A stretch of 64,000 nt of DNA from CBDCME01 sp965218865 (lineage in GTDB: Bacteria; Pseudomonadota; Alphaproteobacteria; JAAXGF01). Below, piece by piece: positions 47,289 to 56,916 of this stretch. The notes beneath the pieces are model-generated. The model saw nothing but the letters and a program-made list of their open reading frames with translations. It did no database searches and was not told the origin of the DNA. The stretch is taken from the NCBI GenBank assembly GCA_965218865.1, contig CBDCME010000010.1, forward strand, positions 1 to 64,000. Reading direction: 5' to 3'. A program made the translations under genes and the position numbers. The first letter of the stretch is position 1; each line of letters starts with the position of its first letter.

Positions 47289-47838
47289 TCCCGACATTGC
47301 GGATATCGAGCGCCGCATGGATGGCGCGGTCGAGGTGCTGCGGCAGGAATTCGCCGGTCTGAGGGCCGGCCGTGCCTCGGCCAATATGTTGGAACCCATC
47401 ACGGTGACGGCCTACGAAAGCCAGATGCCGCTGAACCAGGTGGCGACGATCAGCGTGCCGGAGTCACGCATGCTCAGCGTTCAGGTTTGGGACAAGAGCT
47501 TGGCGAAGAGTGTCGAAAAAGCGATTCGCGACGCCGGACTGGGCCTGAATCCGATCGCGGAAGGGGCCCTTTTGCGGATCCCGATTCCCGAACTCAACGA
47601 GGAACGCCGGGTCGAATTGACCCGCGTGGCCGGAAAATACGCCGAGCAAGCCAAGGTCGCGGTTCGCAACGTGAGACACCATGGCATGGATATCCTGAAG
47701 AGGATGGAACGCGAGGGCAAACTGTCGCAAGACGAGCAGCACCTGTGGGGCGAGGAGATCCAGCAGTTGACCGACAAACACATCGAAAAGGTGAACGCCA
47801 TGCTGGCGGCGAAGCAAGAAGACATCATTCAGGTGTGA
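47281..47838 (+). CDS. frr: Ribosome recycling factor
   Basis: A 185-residue L-shaped factor that splits ribosomes after termination. Motifs: ERRMDGAVEVLRQEFAGLRAGRAS, PLNQVATISVPESRMLSVQVWD, LRIPIPELNEERRVELTRVAGKYAEQAKVAVRNVR. The start is TTG at 47281, inside the end of pyrH; it gives the expected N-terminus, while the first ATG (47317) would cut 12 residues. Confidence 0.95.
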   Translation: MADPDIADIERRMDGAVEVLRQEFAGLRAGRASANMLEPITVTAYESQMPLNQVATISVPESRMLSVQVWDKSLAKSVEKAIRDAGLGLNPIAEGALLRIPIPELNEERRVELTRVAGKYAEQAKVAVRNVRHHGMDILKRMEREGKLSQDEQHLWGEEIQQLTDKHIEKVNAMLAAKQEDIIQV

Positions 47839-47842
47839 TTCG

Positions 47843-48577
47843 ATGAGTGTGGCAGCCTCATACGGCGAAAAGCCGGCCGCGCCGGTACACGTCGCCATCA
47901 TCATGGATGGCAACGGCCGCTGGGCGAAGGCGCGTGGCTTGCCAAGGATCACGGGGCATCGGCAGGGCGCCGAGGCGCTGCGGCGGATCTTGCGCCATTG
48001 CCGTGCCCTCGGAATCGCCTATCTGACGATCTACGCGTTTTCCTCGGAGAACTGGAAGCGGCCACGTGGCGAGGTCGAGGATCTGATGGGCCTTTTGCAT
48101 CTTTACCTCAATCGCGAGCTGCCGGAACTCGAACGGGAAGGGGTCCGAATGCGGTTCATCGGCGATCGCAAGGGCCTTCCCGCCGATGTCATCAAACTCA
48201 TCAGTGACAGCGAAAGACGCACCGGCAAAAACCTCCAACTCACCGTTACCGTCGCTCTCAACTATGGTAGCCGCGATGAAATCGTTCGGGCGGCACGCCG
48301 TGTGGGACGCGCGGTCGCCGATGGCCAGCTGCGTCCAGACGATATCGACGAAACCGTGTTCGCGCGTGAGTTGGACAGCTCGGACCTCCCGGACCCCGAC
48401 CTATTGATACGAACCAGCGGCGAGCAACGGCTAAGTAATTTTCTGTTATGGCAATCGGCTTATACTGAGTTGGTGTTCAGTCCCGTTCTGTGGCCGGATT
48501 TCGGTCCCGACGACCTGGATGCGGCGATCAGCGAGTTCCACCGTCGCGAGCGTCGATACGGGGCTTCTAGCGGCTGA
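47843..48577 (+). CDS. uppS: Undecaprenyl diphosphate synthase (isoprenyl transferase)
   Basis: A 244-residue cis-prenyltransferase that makes the C55 lipid carrier for peptidoglycan and other glycans. Motifs: VAIIMDGNGRWAKARGLPR (catalytic Asp), GHRQGAEALR, YLTIYAFSSENWKRP, VALNYGSRDEI and PDPDLLIRTSGEQRLSNFLLWQSAYTEL. It starts 4 bp after frr and is followed by cdsA after 7 bp. Confidence 0.97.
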   Translation: MSVAASYGEKPAAPVHVAIIMDGNGRWAKARGLPRITGHRQGAEALRRILRHCRALGIAYLTIYAFSSENWKRPRGEVEDLMGLLHLYLNRELPELEREGVRMRFIGDRKGLPADVIKLISDSERRTGKNLQLTVTVALNYGSRDEIVRAARRVGRAVADGQLRPDDIDETVFARELDSSDLPDPDLLIRTSGEQRLSNFLLWQSAYTELVFSPVLWPDFGPDDLDAAISEFHRRERRYGASSG

Positions 48578-48584
48578 TGCGGCG

Positions 48585-49391
48585 GTGAGGGATCTGTGGC
48601 CTAGGGTCATTTCCGCCCTGCTGCTTGTACCGGCGGCGGTGGCGGTCGTGTACGCGGGGGGGATCGTTTTTCAACTTGCCATGATGTCATTGGCGGTCCT
48701 GATGGTATGGGAATGGAACGGTTTGTGTAATTCGGGCGCAGTGGCGATCGGCGCCGCTTCGGGGGCCGCCGTCGTGGCCGCCGTCGGCACCACCGCCTTC
48801 ATCGGCGGCGGTTACGGCCTTGCCGTCCTTGCCGTCACGGCGCTTGCCCCTTGGCTGATCGCACGACGGGGCGGCGGGCGTTCGATCTGGGCCGCGGGAG
48901 GAACCATCTATGTCGGCGTTCCCTGCCTTGCGGCGGTCTGGCTGCGAGAGGCGAGTCCTCTTGGATTCGAGATCGTGTTGTGGCTTCTGACCGTGGTCTG
49001 GGCAACCGACATCGGGGCCTATTTCTCAGGCCGGAAAATAGGCGGCCCGAAACTCGCTCCGGTGATCAGCCCCAACAAGACCTGGTCGGGGCTTATCGGC
49101 GGGGTGCTCTTCGCGGCGCTCGTCGGCGGCGTGATGGGGGCGGTCATGGACCGACATGAACTTATCCTACTGGCCGCGTTCGGCGCGGCTCTCGCCGTCG
49201 TGGCACAGTCCGGAGACCTGTTCGAATCCAAGATCAAGCGCCACTTCGGCGCTGATGATAGCGGCCATCTCATTCCTGGGCACGGCGGTGTTCTCGACCG
49301 TCTCGATGGGGTTCTGGCCGTATTGCCCTTGGTCGCGGGGTTACATTGGTGTTTCGCGGGTGGAGGTGGGAGCTTTTGGCCATGGCGGTAA
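48585..49391 (+). CDS. cdsA: Phosphatidate cytidylyltransferase
   Basis: A 268-residue polytopic membrane enzyme making CDP-diacylglycerol for phospholipid synthesis. About eight hydrophobic stretches are visible. The catalytic signature is SGRKIGGPKLAPVISPNKTWSG together with AQSGDLFESKIKRHFGADDSGHLIPGHGGVLDRLDG. The GTG at 48585 (RDLWPRVISALL) is chosen as start because earlier codons lie in uppS. The stop overlaps the dxr start by 10 bp. Confidence 0.95.
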   Translation: MRDLWPRVISALLLVPAAVAVVYAGGIVFQLAMMSLAVLMVWEWNGLCNSGAVAIGAASGAAVVAAVGTTAFIGGGYGLAVLAVTALAPWLIARRGGGRSIWAAGGTIYVGVPCLAAVWLREASPLGFEIVLWLLTVVWATDIGAYFSGRKIGGPKLAPVISPNKTWSGLIGGVLFAALVGGVMGAVMDRHELILLAAFGAALAVVAQSGDLFESKIKRHFGADDSGHLIPGHGGVLDRLDGVLAVLPLVAGLHWCFAGGGGSFWPWR

Positions 49392-50566
49392 CTTTTAGGG
49401 AACCGGCGCCTTCACCGCGCCGGGTCACGATCCTGGGGGCTACCGGGTCGGTCGGTCGAAATACCATCGATTTGATCGAGCGGCGGCCCGACGCATTCCA
49501 GGTCGAGGCCCTCACCGCGAACCGAAACGTCGCGCTCCTCGCGGAGCAGGCCCGGCGCCTCAAGCCGAGGACGGCGGTCATCGCGGATTCCGATCATTAC
49601 AATGACCTGAAGGCATCGTTGGCCGGCAGCGGGGTCACGCCCGCGGCGGGAAAACGAGCCTTGATCGAAGCGGCGCAGCTACCGGCCGAGTGGGTCATGG
49701 CGGCGATCGTTGGCGCCGCCGGTCTGGCGCCCACCCTGGCCGCGGTCCAACGCGGCGCGATCGTGGCCCTGGCCAACAAGGAATGCTTGATATCCGCCGG
49801 ACCGTTGATGATGGCCGAGGTGCGTAAACGCGGCGCGACCCTGCTGCCCGTCGATTCCGAGCACAACGCGATCTTTCAAGTCTTTGATTTCGAGCGCTCC
49901 GACACGATCGATCGAATTATTCTCACGGCGTCGGGGGGGCCTTTCTTGAACTGGGACCTCGAGAAGATGGCCCGAGCGACGCCCGAACAAGCCATCGCCC
50001 ATCCCAACTGGAAAATGGGGGCCAAAATTTCCGTCGATTCGGCGACGCTCATGAACAAGGGTCTCGAACTCATCGAAGCCGCGCACCTTTTTCCGGTTCC
50101 GGAGGATCGCATCGAGATCGTCGTTCATCCGCAGTCAATCGTCCACAGCCTCGTCGGATACGTCGACGGGTCCGTCCTGGCCCAACTCGGACCGGCGGAT
50201 ATGCGTGTCCCCATCGCTTTCACCTTGGGCTGGCCGGATCGCATCAAGGTGCCGACCGAACGTCTCGATCTTGTCGCGATGGGCCGGCTTACCTTCGAAA
50301 CCCCCGACGTCGACCGCTTCCCCGCCTTGCGCTTGGCCAGGGAGGCCTTGCGGAGAGGGGCCGGCGCGCCTACTATTCTCAGCGCCGCAAACGAGGTTGC
50401 CGTCGAGGCCTTTTTGACCGGGAGAATTGGCTTTCTCGACATCGTGCGTATCGTCGAACAAACCCTCGATCGGATACCGAGCGGGCCTCTTGCAAACCTT
50501 GATGACGTTGCTCGGATCGACGGGCTGGCGCGCGCCGAAGCGTCGGATTGGGTGACCCGATGTTGA
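49382..50566 (+). CDS. dxr: 1-deoxy-D-xylulose-5-phosphate reductoisomerase
   Basis: A 394-residue enzyme of the MEP isoprenoid pathway (NADPH). Motifs: VTILGATGSVGRNTIDLI (Rossmann loop), ANKECLISAGPLM, LLPVDSEHNAIFQ (metal ligands), LTASGGPFL, KMGAKISVDSATLMNKGLELIEA and HPQSIVHSLVGYVDGS. The start ATG is inside the cdsA end. It sits logically beside uppS, which uses the pathway's product. Confidence 0.97.
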   Translation: MAVTFREPAPSPRRVTILGATGSVGRNTIDLIERRPDAFQVEALTANRNVALLAEQARRLKPRTAVIADSDHYNDLKASLAGSGVTPAAGKRALIEAAQLPAEWVMAAIVGAAGLAPTLAAVQRGAIVALANKECLISAGPLMMAEVRKRGATLLPVDSEHNAIFQVFDFERSDTIDRIILTASGGPFLNWDLEKMARATPEQAIAHPNWKMGAKISVDSATLMNKGLELIEAAHLFPVPEDRIEIVVHPQSIVHSLVGYVDGSVLAQLGPADMRVPIAFTLGWPDRIKVPTERLDLVAMGRLTFETPDVDRFPALRLAREALRRGAGAPTILSAANEVAVEAFLTGRIGFLDIVRIVEQTLDRIPSGPLANLDDVARIDGLARAEASDWVTRC

Positions 50567-50600
50567 ACGAAACCAACAATAACATATAGGCTATATTCAG

Positions 50601-51737
50601 ATGGATTTCTTAAATTTCATTTGGACTCACGGCGTTTCGTTCATCTTCATTCTAAGCGTCATTGTGTTCATCCACGAAATGGGACATTACCTCATCGCGC
50701 GATACAACGGTGTTCGTGTGGAGGTGTTTTCGATCGGTTTTGGACCCGAAATAACTGGATGGACGGCGCGTAGCGGAACGCGGTGGAAGATCAGCGTCCT
50801 TCCGCTGGGGGGTTATGTGAAGATGTTCGGGGACGTGGGGGTGGCCAGCACCCCCAGCGGCGAAACCCGCGACATGAGCCCCGAAGAACAAGAAATTTCC
50901 TTCTTTCACAAACCGGTGGGCCAACGAATTGCGATCGTGTTCGGCGGCCCCTTCGCGAATTTCTTGCTCGCGATCGTAATTCTGGCGGTCCTTTTTATGA
51001 CCGTGGGGCAACGCATTACACCGCCGGACATCAGCATGGTGAAGCCGGGAAGCCCCGCCGAGGCCGTCGGTCTTCAACCCGGAGATGTCATTCGCAAAAT
51101 CGACGGTCAGGAGATAGATCGTTTTGAAACCATGCAGCAGATCGTGCGGGAAAATCCCGGAGTCCCGCTCGAATTGACCTTCTTGCGCTACGGCACCGAC
51201 GAGATCACCGTGATCGTCACCCCGCGCATGGTCACGACCACCGACCGCTTCGGAAACAGTGTTCGTTACGGTGAGCTCGGGGTTGGCCGAAAGGGTGTCA
51301 AATTTGTCCAACACGACCCGCTCCCGGCGATTTGGGCCGCCACCGAGGAAACCGCCGCGCTGACCGCGTTGACCTTGCGGGCTGTTGGCCAGATGATCAC
51401 CGGCACGCGTGGCACCGATGAACTCGGCGGTCCGATTCGCATCGCGCAGTTGTCGGGCCAGGTGGCCGAGGAAGGTGCCGTAACCCTGTTCTGGTTCATG
51501 GCGGTCCTTTCGATCAATCTGGGGCTCATCAACCTCTTTCCGATTCCCATGCTCGACGGGGGCCACTTATTGTTCTACGTCTTTGAATTCGTCCACGGAA
51601 AACCGATGGGTGAAAGAGCACAGGAATACGGGTTTCGGATCGGTCTGGCGTTGGTGGTAACATTGATGGTGTTTGCGACATGGAACGACCTTGTGAATCT
51701 TGACGTATTCGACTTTCTTGTCCGTAAGTTCTCATGA
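50601..51737 (+). CDS. rseP: Site-2 protease RseP
   Basis: A 378-residue inner-membrane zinc protease that cleaves anti-sigma factors and leftover signal peptides. HEMGH is at residues 25-29 in the first helix. One PDZ domain is visible (about 125-200, VKPGSPAEAVGLQPGDVIRKIDGQEI). The second metal motif NLFPIPMLDGGHLLFY lies near the C-terminus. Its place just before bamA is conserved in proteobacteria. Confidence 0.96.
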   Translation: MDFLNFIWTHGVSFIFILSVIVFIHEMGHYLIARYNGVRVEVFSIGFGPEITGWTARSGTRWKISVLPLGGYVKMFGDVGVASTPSGETRDMSPEEQEISFFHKPVGQRIAIVFGGPFANFLLAIVILAVLFMTVGQRITPPDISMVKPGSPAEAVGLQPGDVIRKIDGQEIDRFETMQQIVRENPGVPLELTFLRYGTDEITVIVTPRMVTTTDRFGNSVRYGELGVGRKGVKFVQHDPLPAIWAATEETAALTALTLRAVGQMITGTRGTDELGGPIRIAQLSGQVAEEGAVTLFWFMAVLSINLGLINLFPIPMLDGGHLLFYVFEFVHGKPMGERAQEYGFRIGLALVVTLMVFATWNDLVNLDVFDFLVRKFS

Positions 51738-51757
51738 CCCCGATAACACATCACTAG

Positions 51758-54049
51758 GTGGACTTATTGGCACGCTTGATCCAATTGATGGGGCTTGTCG
51801 CCCTGCTGGGAGCCACAGTCGTTCCAGTCCACCCGGCCGCGGCACAATCGTCGGCAGGATTTGTTCAGGAGATTCTGATCGAGGGTAACAAGAGAATCGA
51901 GGCCGATACGGTCCGCTCGTACATGGCGATCTCCACCGGCGACCCGCTTGTCGCGGAACGCGTCAACGAATCCCTGAAGAACCTATTCGGGAGCGGTCTA
52001 TTCCGCGACGTCAATATTCGCCGCGAGGGCGCGCGACTCGTCGTCAGCGTGGTCGAGAACCCGATCATCAATCGACTGGATTTCGAGGGAAACAAGCGCA
52101 TCAAGGACGAAATTCTTTCAGGCGAGGCCCAACTCCGTCCGCGCATCGTGTATACCCGGGCCAAGGTACAGAGCGACGTGACGCGGATCCTGGAGATTTA
52201 TCGTCGCAGCGGTCGCTTCGCGGCCAGTGTCGAACCAATGGTGGTCCAGCTTCCGCAAAATCGTGTCGATCTCATTTTCGAAATCAACGAGGGACCGGTC
52301 ACCGGCATCAAGAAAATCAATTTCATTGGTAACAAACGGTATTCCGACGACCAGCTCCGCAAGGCCGTTCAGACCAAGGAATCTCGCTGGTACCGATTTT
52401 TTACTTCCGACGACACCTACGATCCGGACCGCTTGACCTTCGACCGCGAATTGTTGCGCAGGTATTACCTGAACCGGGGTTACGCCGATTTTCGAGTGGT
52501 TTCCGCCGTGGCCGAACTCAGCCGCGACCGGCAGGATTTCTTCGTGACTTTTACTGTCGAGGAGGGTGAAAGATATCGTTTGAGCGGCGTGACCATCGTC
52601 AGTGAATTAAGGGATCTCAGCGTCGACGAACTCAAGGAGGAGGTGTTGACCGAAGATGGCGAGTGGTACAACGCGGACCTGATCGAGGAGACCATCCAAA
52701 AGCTGACCGACCTTATCGGCAGTTTGGGTTACGCCTTCGTCGACATACGCCCACGCCTCGAATTCGACCGGGAAGCCCGAACGATCGCCTTGACTTTCGA
52801 CGTATCCGAAGGTCCCAGGGTGTACGTGGAGCGGATCAATATCAACGGGAATTTCCGTACCCTGGACAAGGTTGTTCGGCGCGAATTTCGTTTGGCCGAA
52901 GGGGATGCGTTCAATACGGCCAAGATACGACGTTCGCGGCAAAAAATTCGTAATTTGGGATTTTTCGACAGGGTCGAAGTGAACAACCGCGAGGGGTCGG
53001 AGGAAGACAAGACAATTGTCGACGTCGCCGTCGCCGAGCGTGCCACGGGCGAGCTTTCGTTCGGTGCCGGTTTTTCCTCCCTTGACGGAATTCTGGGCGC
53101 CGTCGGTATAAGCGAACGCAACCTTCTTGGCCGCGGACAAGACCTGCGGGCCAGGTTCACCCTGTCCGGACGCCGCCAAGAGGTAGACCTGAGCTTTACC
53201 GAACCCTATTTTCTCGAACGCGAAGTTGCCGCTGGATTCGACCTCTTCAGACGTACGACCGATCAGCAGGAGGAGAGTTCGTTCGACGAGGAATCCATAG
53301 GCTTTGCGTTGCGCATGGGTTATCCAGTCAGTGAATTCCTCAATCAAACTCTAAATTATACGCTTCGCCGTGACGATATCGAGGATGTCGACGACAACGC
53401 ATCGACGTCCATCATAGATCAGGAAGGAGTGACGATAACGTCGTCCGTGGGCCAAGCTCTGCTTTATGATCGGCGTGACAATCGATTTCAACCGACGGAA
53501 GGTTATTTCGCCCGGGTGGCGAACGACCTGGCGGGTGCCGGGGGAGATCAGAGATATTTGCGGACTCGCTTCGGAGGAGGAAAATTCTTTCCTCTGGCGG
53601 ACGAGATAGTGGGTAGTCTCACGGCGGAGAGCGGGTACATTTTCGGATTTGGACAGGAGGTGCGAATCAGCGACCGGTTTTTCGTCGGCGGCCAGAGCCT
53701 GCGCGGGTTTGGCCCCGCGGGCATCGGTCCGCGCGATCAACTTACCGACGATGCCTTGGGAGGTAATGCCTTCTTGACCTCGACCGCGGACGTCACTTTT
53801 CCGCTTGGCCTGCCCGCCGAATTCCAGGTTCGAGGGAGCATGTTTGCCGATTTCGGAACCTTGTTCGAGGTTGACGACGACGGAAACGAGGTCGAAGGTG
53901 ACGAATTCTCACCCCGGTTCGCTGTCGGAATTGGTATCCTATACACCTCACCCGTGGGACCGATTCGGATGGATTTTTCGGTTCCTGTTGTCAAGGAGGA
54001 CTTTGATGAGACGGAAAATTTCCGGTTCAGTTTTGGCACCAGGTTTTAA
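51758..54049 (+). CDS. bamA: Outer-membrane protein assembly factor BamA
   Basis: 763 residues. A GTG start is followed by a signal peptide (LIQLMGLVALLGATVVPVHPAAAQ). Five POTRA domains follow (about 30-430; e.g. FVQEILIEGNKRIEADTVRSYM, YVERININGNFRTLDKVVRREF), then the 16-strand barrel with the DNRFQPTEGYFARV strand, VGGQSLRGFGPAGIGPRD (VRGF/Y-like loop) and the final aromatic FSFGTRF. It inserts outer-membrane proteins. An acidic loop (DDDGNEVEGDEF) lies near the end. Confidence 0.97.
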   Translation: MDLLARLIQLMGLVALLGATVVPVHPAAAQSSAGFVQEILIEGNKRIEADTVRSYMAISTGDPLVAERVNESLKNLFGSGLFRDVNIRREGARLVVSVVENPIINRLDFEGNKRIKDEILSGEAQLRPRIVYTRAKVQSDVTRILEIYRRSGRFAASVEPMVVQLPQNRVDLIFEINEGPVTGIKKINFIGNKRYSDDQLRKAVQTKESRWYRFFTSDDTYDPDRLTFDRELLRRYYLNRGYADFRVVSAVAELSRDRQDFFVTFTVEEGERYRLSGVTIVSELRDLSVDELKEEVLTEDGEWYNADLIEETIQKLTDLIGSLGYAFVDIRPRLEFDREARTIALTFDVSEGPRVYVERININGNFRTLDKVVRREFRLAEGDAFNTAKIRRSRQKIRNLGFFDRVEVNNREGSEEDKTIVDVAVAERATGELSFGAGFSSLDGILGAVGISERNLLGRGQDLRARFTLSGRRQEVDLSFTEPYFLEREVAAGFDLFRRTTDQQEESSFDEESIGFALRMGYPVSEFLNQTLNYTLRRDDIEDVDDNASTSIIDQEGVTITSSVGQALLYDRRDNRFQPTEGYFARVANDLAGAGGDQRYLRTRFGGGKFFPLADEIVGSLTAESGYIFGFGQEVRISDRFFVGGQSLRGFGPAGIGPRDQLTDDALGGNAFLTSTADVTFPLGLPAEFQVRGSMFADFGTLFEVDDDGNEVEGDEFSPRFAVGIGILYTSPVGPIRMDFSVPVVKEDFDETENFRFSFGTRF

Positions 54050-54052
54050 ATC

Positions 54053-54619
54053 ATGAAGGCACGCGCGCGGCTTCTGGAACGTGTCGCGCTTTTCGCGCTG
54101 GCGTTGTCTGTACTCGTATCAGCGCCGATCGCGGCGCAGCAACTTTCACCAACGGTAATTGCCATTGTTGATTATGAGAAGATTCGCAGGGATTCCTTGG
54201 CATTCCGCGATATCCGGGAGCAATTGAAGCAGCGGAGCCAACTTTACCAAGAAGAAATCAACAAACAGGAGCAAGGACTACGGATTGCCAATCAGGAGAT
54301 CACCCGCCAACAGACGATTCTTGCTCCCGACGCCTTCGACCAGAAACGCCGGGAATTCGAGACCCAGGTATCGCAAGTTCAACTCAGCGCTCAAACCCGA
54401 AAAAGAGAATTGGACGAGGCCCAGGATCGTAGTTACCGCGAGGTGGGGACGGCTCTGCGTGACGTGATCGCGGAACTGTCTCGGGAGCGGGGATTCAACG
54501 TCGTGCTTGGGCGCAACCAAGTCATGTACGCGGATAAGAGCATCAATATTTCGGACGAGGTTCTGGCGCGGCTCAATCAACGCCTTCCTACCGTGCGGGT
54601 GCCGGAAGCGGGCAACTGA
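54053..54619 (+). CDS. skp: Periplasmic chaperone Skp (OmpH)
   Basis: 188 residues with a signal peptide (RVALFALALSVLVSAPIAAQQ) and the long coiled-coil arms of Skp (REQLKQRSQLYQEEINKQEQ, QTRKRELDEAQDRSYREVG). It ends with the body strand FNVVLGRNQVMYADKSINIS. It holds unfolded outer-membrane proteins on the way to BamA. It starts 4 bp after bamA and ends 4 bp before lpxD. Confidence 0.93.
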   Translation: MKARARLLERVALFALALSVLVSAPIAAQQLSPTVIAIVDYEKIRRDSLAFRDIREQLKQRSQLYQEEINKQEQGLRIANQEITRQQTILAPDAFDQKRREFETQVSQVQLSAQTRKRELDEAQDRSYREVGTALRDVIAELSRERGFNVVLGRNQVMYADKSINISDEVLARLNQRLPTVRVPEAGN

Positions 54620-54622
54620 CAC

Positions 54623-55648
54623 ATGCCGGATCCGCGGTTCTTCTCGCCCAGGGGGCCGTTCACGCTGGCGCGATTGGCCAAGCTCGCGAGGGCTGAACTC
54701 GGCCCCGGCGCGCGAAGCGACCGCGAGTTTCGCGATGTCGATCCGCTCGACGCCGCTGGTCCGGAATCGGTCAGCTTCCTCGATAATCGTCGCTACCTCG
54801 ATTCGTTTTCGCGCAGTCGTGCCGGTGCCTGCCTCGTGCATCCGGACCTGGCCGATCGAGCCCCGAAAGGAATGGAACTCTTGTTGACGAAAGATCCCTA
54901 CCGGGCGTACGCGCATGTCGCGGGTGTGTTTTATCCACCGCCGGATCCCAAGTCCGGAATTGCCCAGGGCGCGATCGTCGATGGGACCGCGAATCTTGGC
55001 GCGGAGTGTTGCGTCGAGAGCGGCGCGGTGATCGGTGCTCGGGCGAATATCGGGCAACGTTGTCGGATCGGCGCCAACGCGGTTATTGGATCGGCAGTGG
55101 TCATTGGGGATGATTGCGTGATCGGAGCGTGCGCGTCGCTTAGTCATTGTTTGGTCGGTGATCGGGTCGTGGTTTATCCAGGCGCCCGTATTGGTCAGGA
55201 CGGGTTCGGATTTGCGCCCGGCGAGGAAGGCCACCTGAGAATTCCGCAAGTCGGCCGGGTTGTCATACACGACGACGTTGAAATCGGCGCCAACGCCACC
55301 GTCGACCGGGGCAGCGGTCCCGATACCGTGATCGGTCCCGGTTGCATGATCGATAATCTCGTTCAAATCGCTCACAACGTTCAGCTCGGCAAGGGGTGCA
55401 TTATCGTCGCTCAGGTCGGTATTTCGGGCAGTACGAAGCTGGGGGATTACGTCATTTCCGGGGGCCAGGCGGGCCTTGCGGGTCACTTGAAGATCGGTAG
55501 CCGAAGTCGGATCGCGGCCCAGGCGGGTGTCATGCGCGACACCGAAGCGGGACGCGCTTACGGGGGCAGTCCGGCGGTTCCGGCGCGGGAATGGCACCGT
55601 CAAACCATAGCCCTAGCGCGGATCGCGGCGGGGAAGGACCCGAAATAA
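54623..55648 (+). CDS. lpxD: UDP-3-O-(3-hydroxyacyl)glucosamine N-acyltransferase
   Basis: A 341-residue cytoplasmic acyltransferase, third step of lipid A synthesis. The N-terminal substrate domain (about 1-100, VDPLDAAGPESVSFLDN) precedes a left-handed beta-helix of hexapeptide repeats (VIGARANIGQRCRIGANAVIG...). The catalytic His is in NLVQIAHNVQLG, with DGFGFAP near the active site. The stop TAATG overlaps the fabZ start. Confidence 0.96.
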   Translation: MPDPRFFSPRGPFTLARLAKLARAELGPGARSDREFRDVDPLDAAGPESVSFLDNRRYLDSFSRSRAGACLVHPDLADRAPKGMELLLTKDPYRAYAHVAGVFYPPPDPKSGIAQGAIVDGTANLGAECCVESGAVIGARANIGQRCRIGANAVIGSAVVIGDDCVIGACASLSHCLVGDRVVVYPGARIGQDGFGFAPGEEGHLRIPQVGRVVIHDDVEIGANATVDRGSGPDTVIGPGCMIDNLVQIAHNVQLGKGCIIVAQVGISGSTKLGDYVISGGQAGLAGHLKIGSRSRIAAQAGVMRDTEAGRAYGGSPAVPAREWHRQTIALARIAAGKDPK

Positions 55649-56115
55649 TGTCCCAACCGGACGGGCGCGAGACGAACGTGGAACTCGACATTTCTCGAGT
55701 CCTCGAAATGATTCCGCACCGCTATCCTTTCTTGATGATCGATCGCGTGGTCGATGTCGTTGCCAACGAACGTGCGACCGGCATCAAGAACGTGACGATC
55801 AACGAACCCTTTTTTCGGGGTCATTTCCCCGCCCGACCAGTGATGCCCGGAGTATTGATCATCGAAGCCATGGCGCAATCGGCGGCCGTACTCGTCGTTC
55901 ACAGTCTTGGCCAGGAAGCCGAGGGAAAGCTGGTATATTTCATGTCGATCGACGATGCCCGCTTTCGCAAGCCGGTCGTCCCTGGTGATAGGCTCGAAAT
56001 TCTAGTCAAGAAGCGTCACAGTCGCGCCAACGTTTGGAAATTCGGCTCGCGGGCGATGGTTTACGGTGACTTGGTAGCGGAAGCAACGTTTGCCGCGATG
56101 ATCCGGGACGGTTAG
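55648..56115 (+). CDS. fabZ: 3-hydroxyacyl-ACP dehydratase FabZ
   Basis: A 155-residue hot-dog enzyme of fatty-acid synthesis, also controlling the 3-hydroxyacyl supply for lipid A. Motifs: IPHRYPFLMIDRVV, FFRGHFPARPVMPGVLIIEAMAQ (catalytic His and Glu) and VVPGDRLEI. ATG 55648 overlaps the lpxD stop; the stop codon directly abuts the lpxA start. Confidence 0.97.
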   Translation: MSQPDGRETNVELDISRVLEMIPHRYPFLMIDRVVDVVANERATGIKNVTINEPFFRGHFPARPVMPGVLIIEAMAQSAAVLVVHSLGQEAEGKLVYFMSIDDARFRKPVVPGDRLEILVKKRHSRANVWKFGSRAMVYGDLVAEATFAAMIRDG

Positions 56116-56916
56116 ATGCCCCGCGTCCACCCGACGGCGATCATCGAGACGGGCGCGCAGATCGCCGATGATGTCGTGATCGGTCCCTACTGCTGTATTG
56201 GTGACGAAGTCGAGCTCGGTCCGGGCGTGCGCCTGGAATCACACGTCGTCGTTAGCGGGCGAACGCGTGTCGGCGACGGCTGCCAGGTTTTCCCGTTTGC
56301 TTCGATCGGTCATCGACCGCAGGACTTGAAGTACGCCGGCGAACCATCCGAGCTGATCATCGGTCGGAATAACGTCATTCGAGAATACGTCACCATGAAC
56401 CCGGGTACGAAGGGCGGCGACATGTTGACTTCCGTGGGCGACAACGGCCTTTTCATGATGGCGGTTCATATCGCCCATGACTGCCGGGTGGGTGATAATG
56501 TCGTCATGGCGAACAGCGCCACCTTGGGTGGCCACGTTTCGGTCGGAGACTATGCCGTGCTCGGCGGTTTGGCGGCGATCCACCAATTCGTACGGATCGG
56601 ACACCATGCGATGGTGGGGGGCATGTCGGGAGTCGAGCACGACGTGATTCCGTACGGATCGGTGCTCGGGGACCGTGCTTTTTTGTCCGGTCTCAACATT
56701 ATCGGTCTTAAGCGCCGAGGCTTTGGCCGGGAAGATATTCATACCCTCCGAACGGCGTATCGCCTGCTCTTTGCCCAGGAAGGCACGATGTCGGAGCGGC
56801 TCGAGGACGTCTCGCAGATGTACAACGAAATCCAGCCGGTGATGGACATCGTTGAATTCATTCGCAGCATGAGCACCCGTTCGATTTGTCAGCCCAAAGT
56901 CACTCGTGCAGCCTAA
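56116..56916 (+). CDS. lpxA: UDP-N-acetylglucosamine acyltransferase
   Basis: A 266-residue first enzyme of lipid A synthesis. A left-handed beta-helix (HPTAIIETGAQIADDVVIGPYC...), VTMNPGTKGG, the catalytic His in MMAVHIAHDCRVGDNV, GGLAAIHQFVRIG, LNIIGLKRRGF and a helical C-terminus. It overlaps lpxI by 11 bp. Confidence 0.97.
   Translation: MPRVHPTAIIETGAQIADDVVIGPYCCIGDEVELGPGVRLESHVVVSGRTRVGDGCQVFPFASIGHRPQDLKYAGEPSELIIGRNNVIREYVTMNPGTKGGDMLTSVGDNGLFMMAVHIAHDCRVGDNVVMANSATLGGHVSVGDYAVLGGLAAIHQFVRIGHHAMVGGMSGVEHDVIPYGSVLGDRAFLSGLNIIGLKRRGFGREDIHTLRTAYRLLFAQEGTMSERLEDVSQMYNEIQPVMDIVEFIRSMSTRSICQPKVTRAA

Noticed and set aside
54278..55603. 441-codon open frame on the minus strand
   Set aside because: Opposite skp and lpxD, whose motifs are unambiguous.
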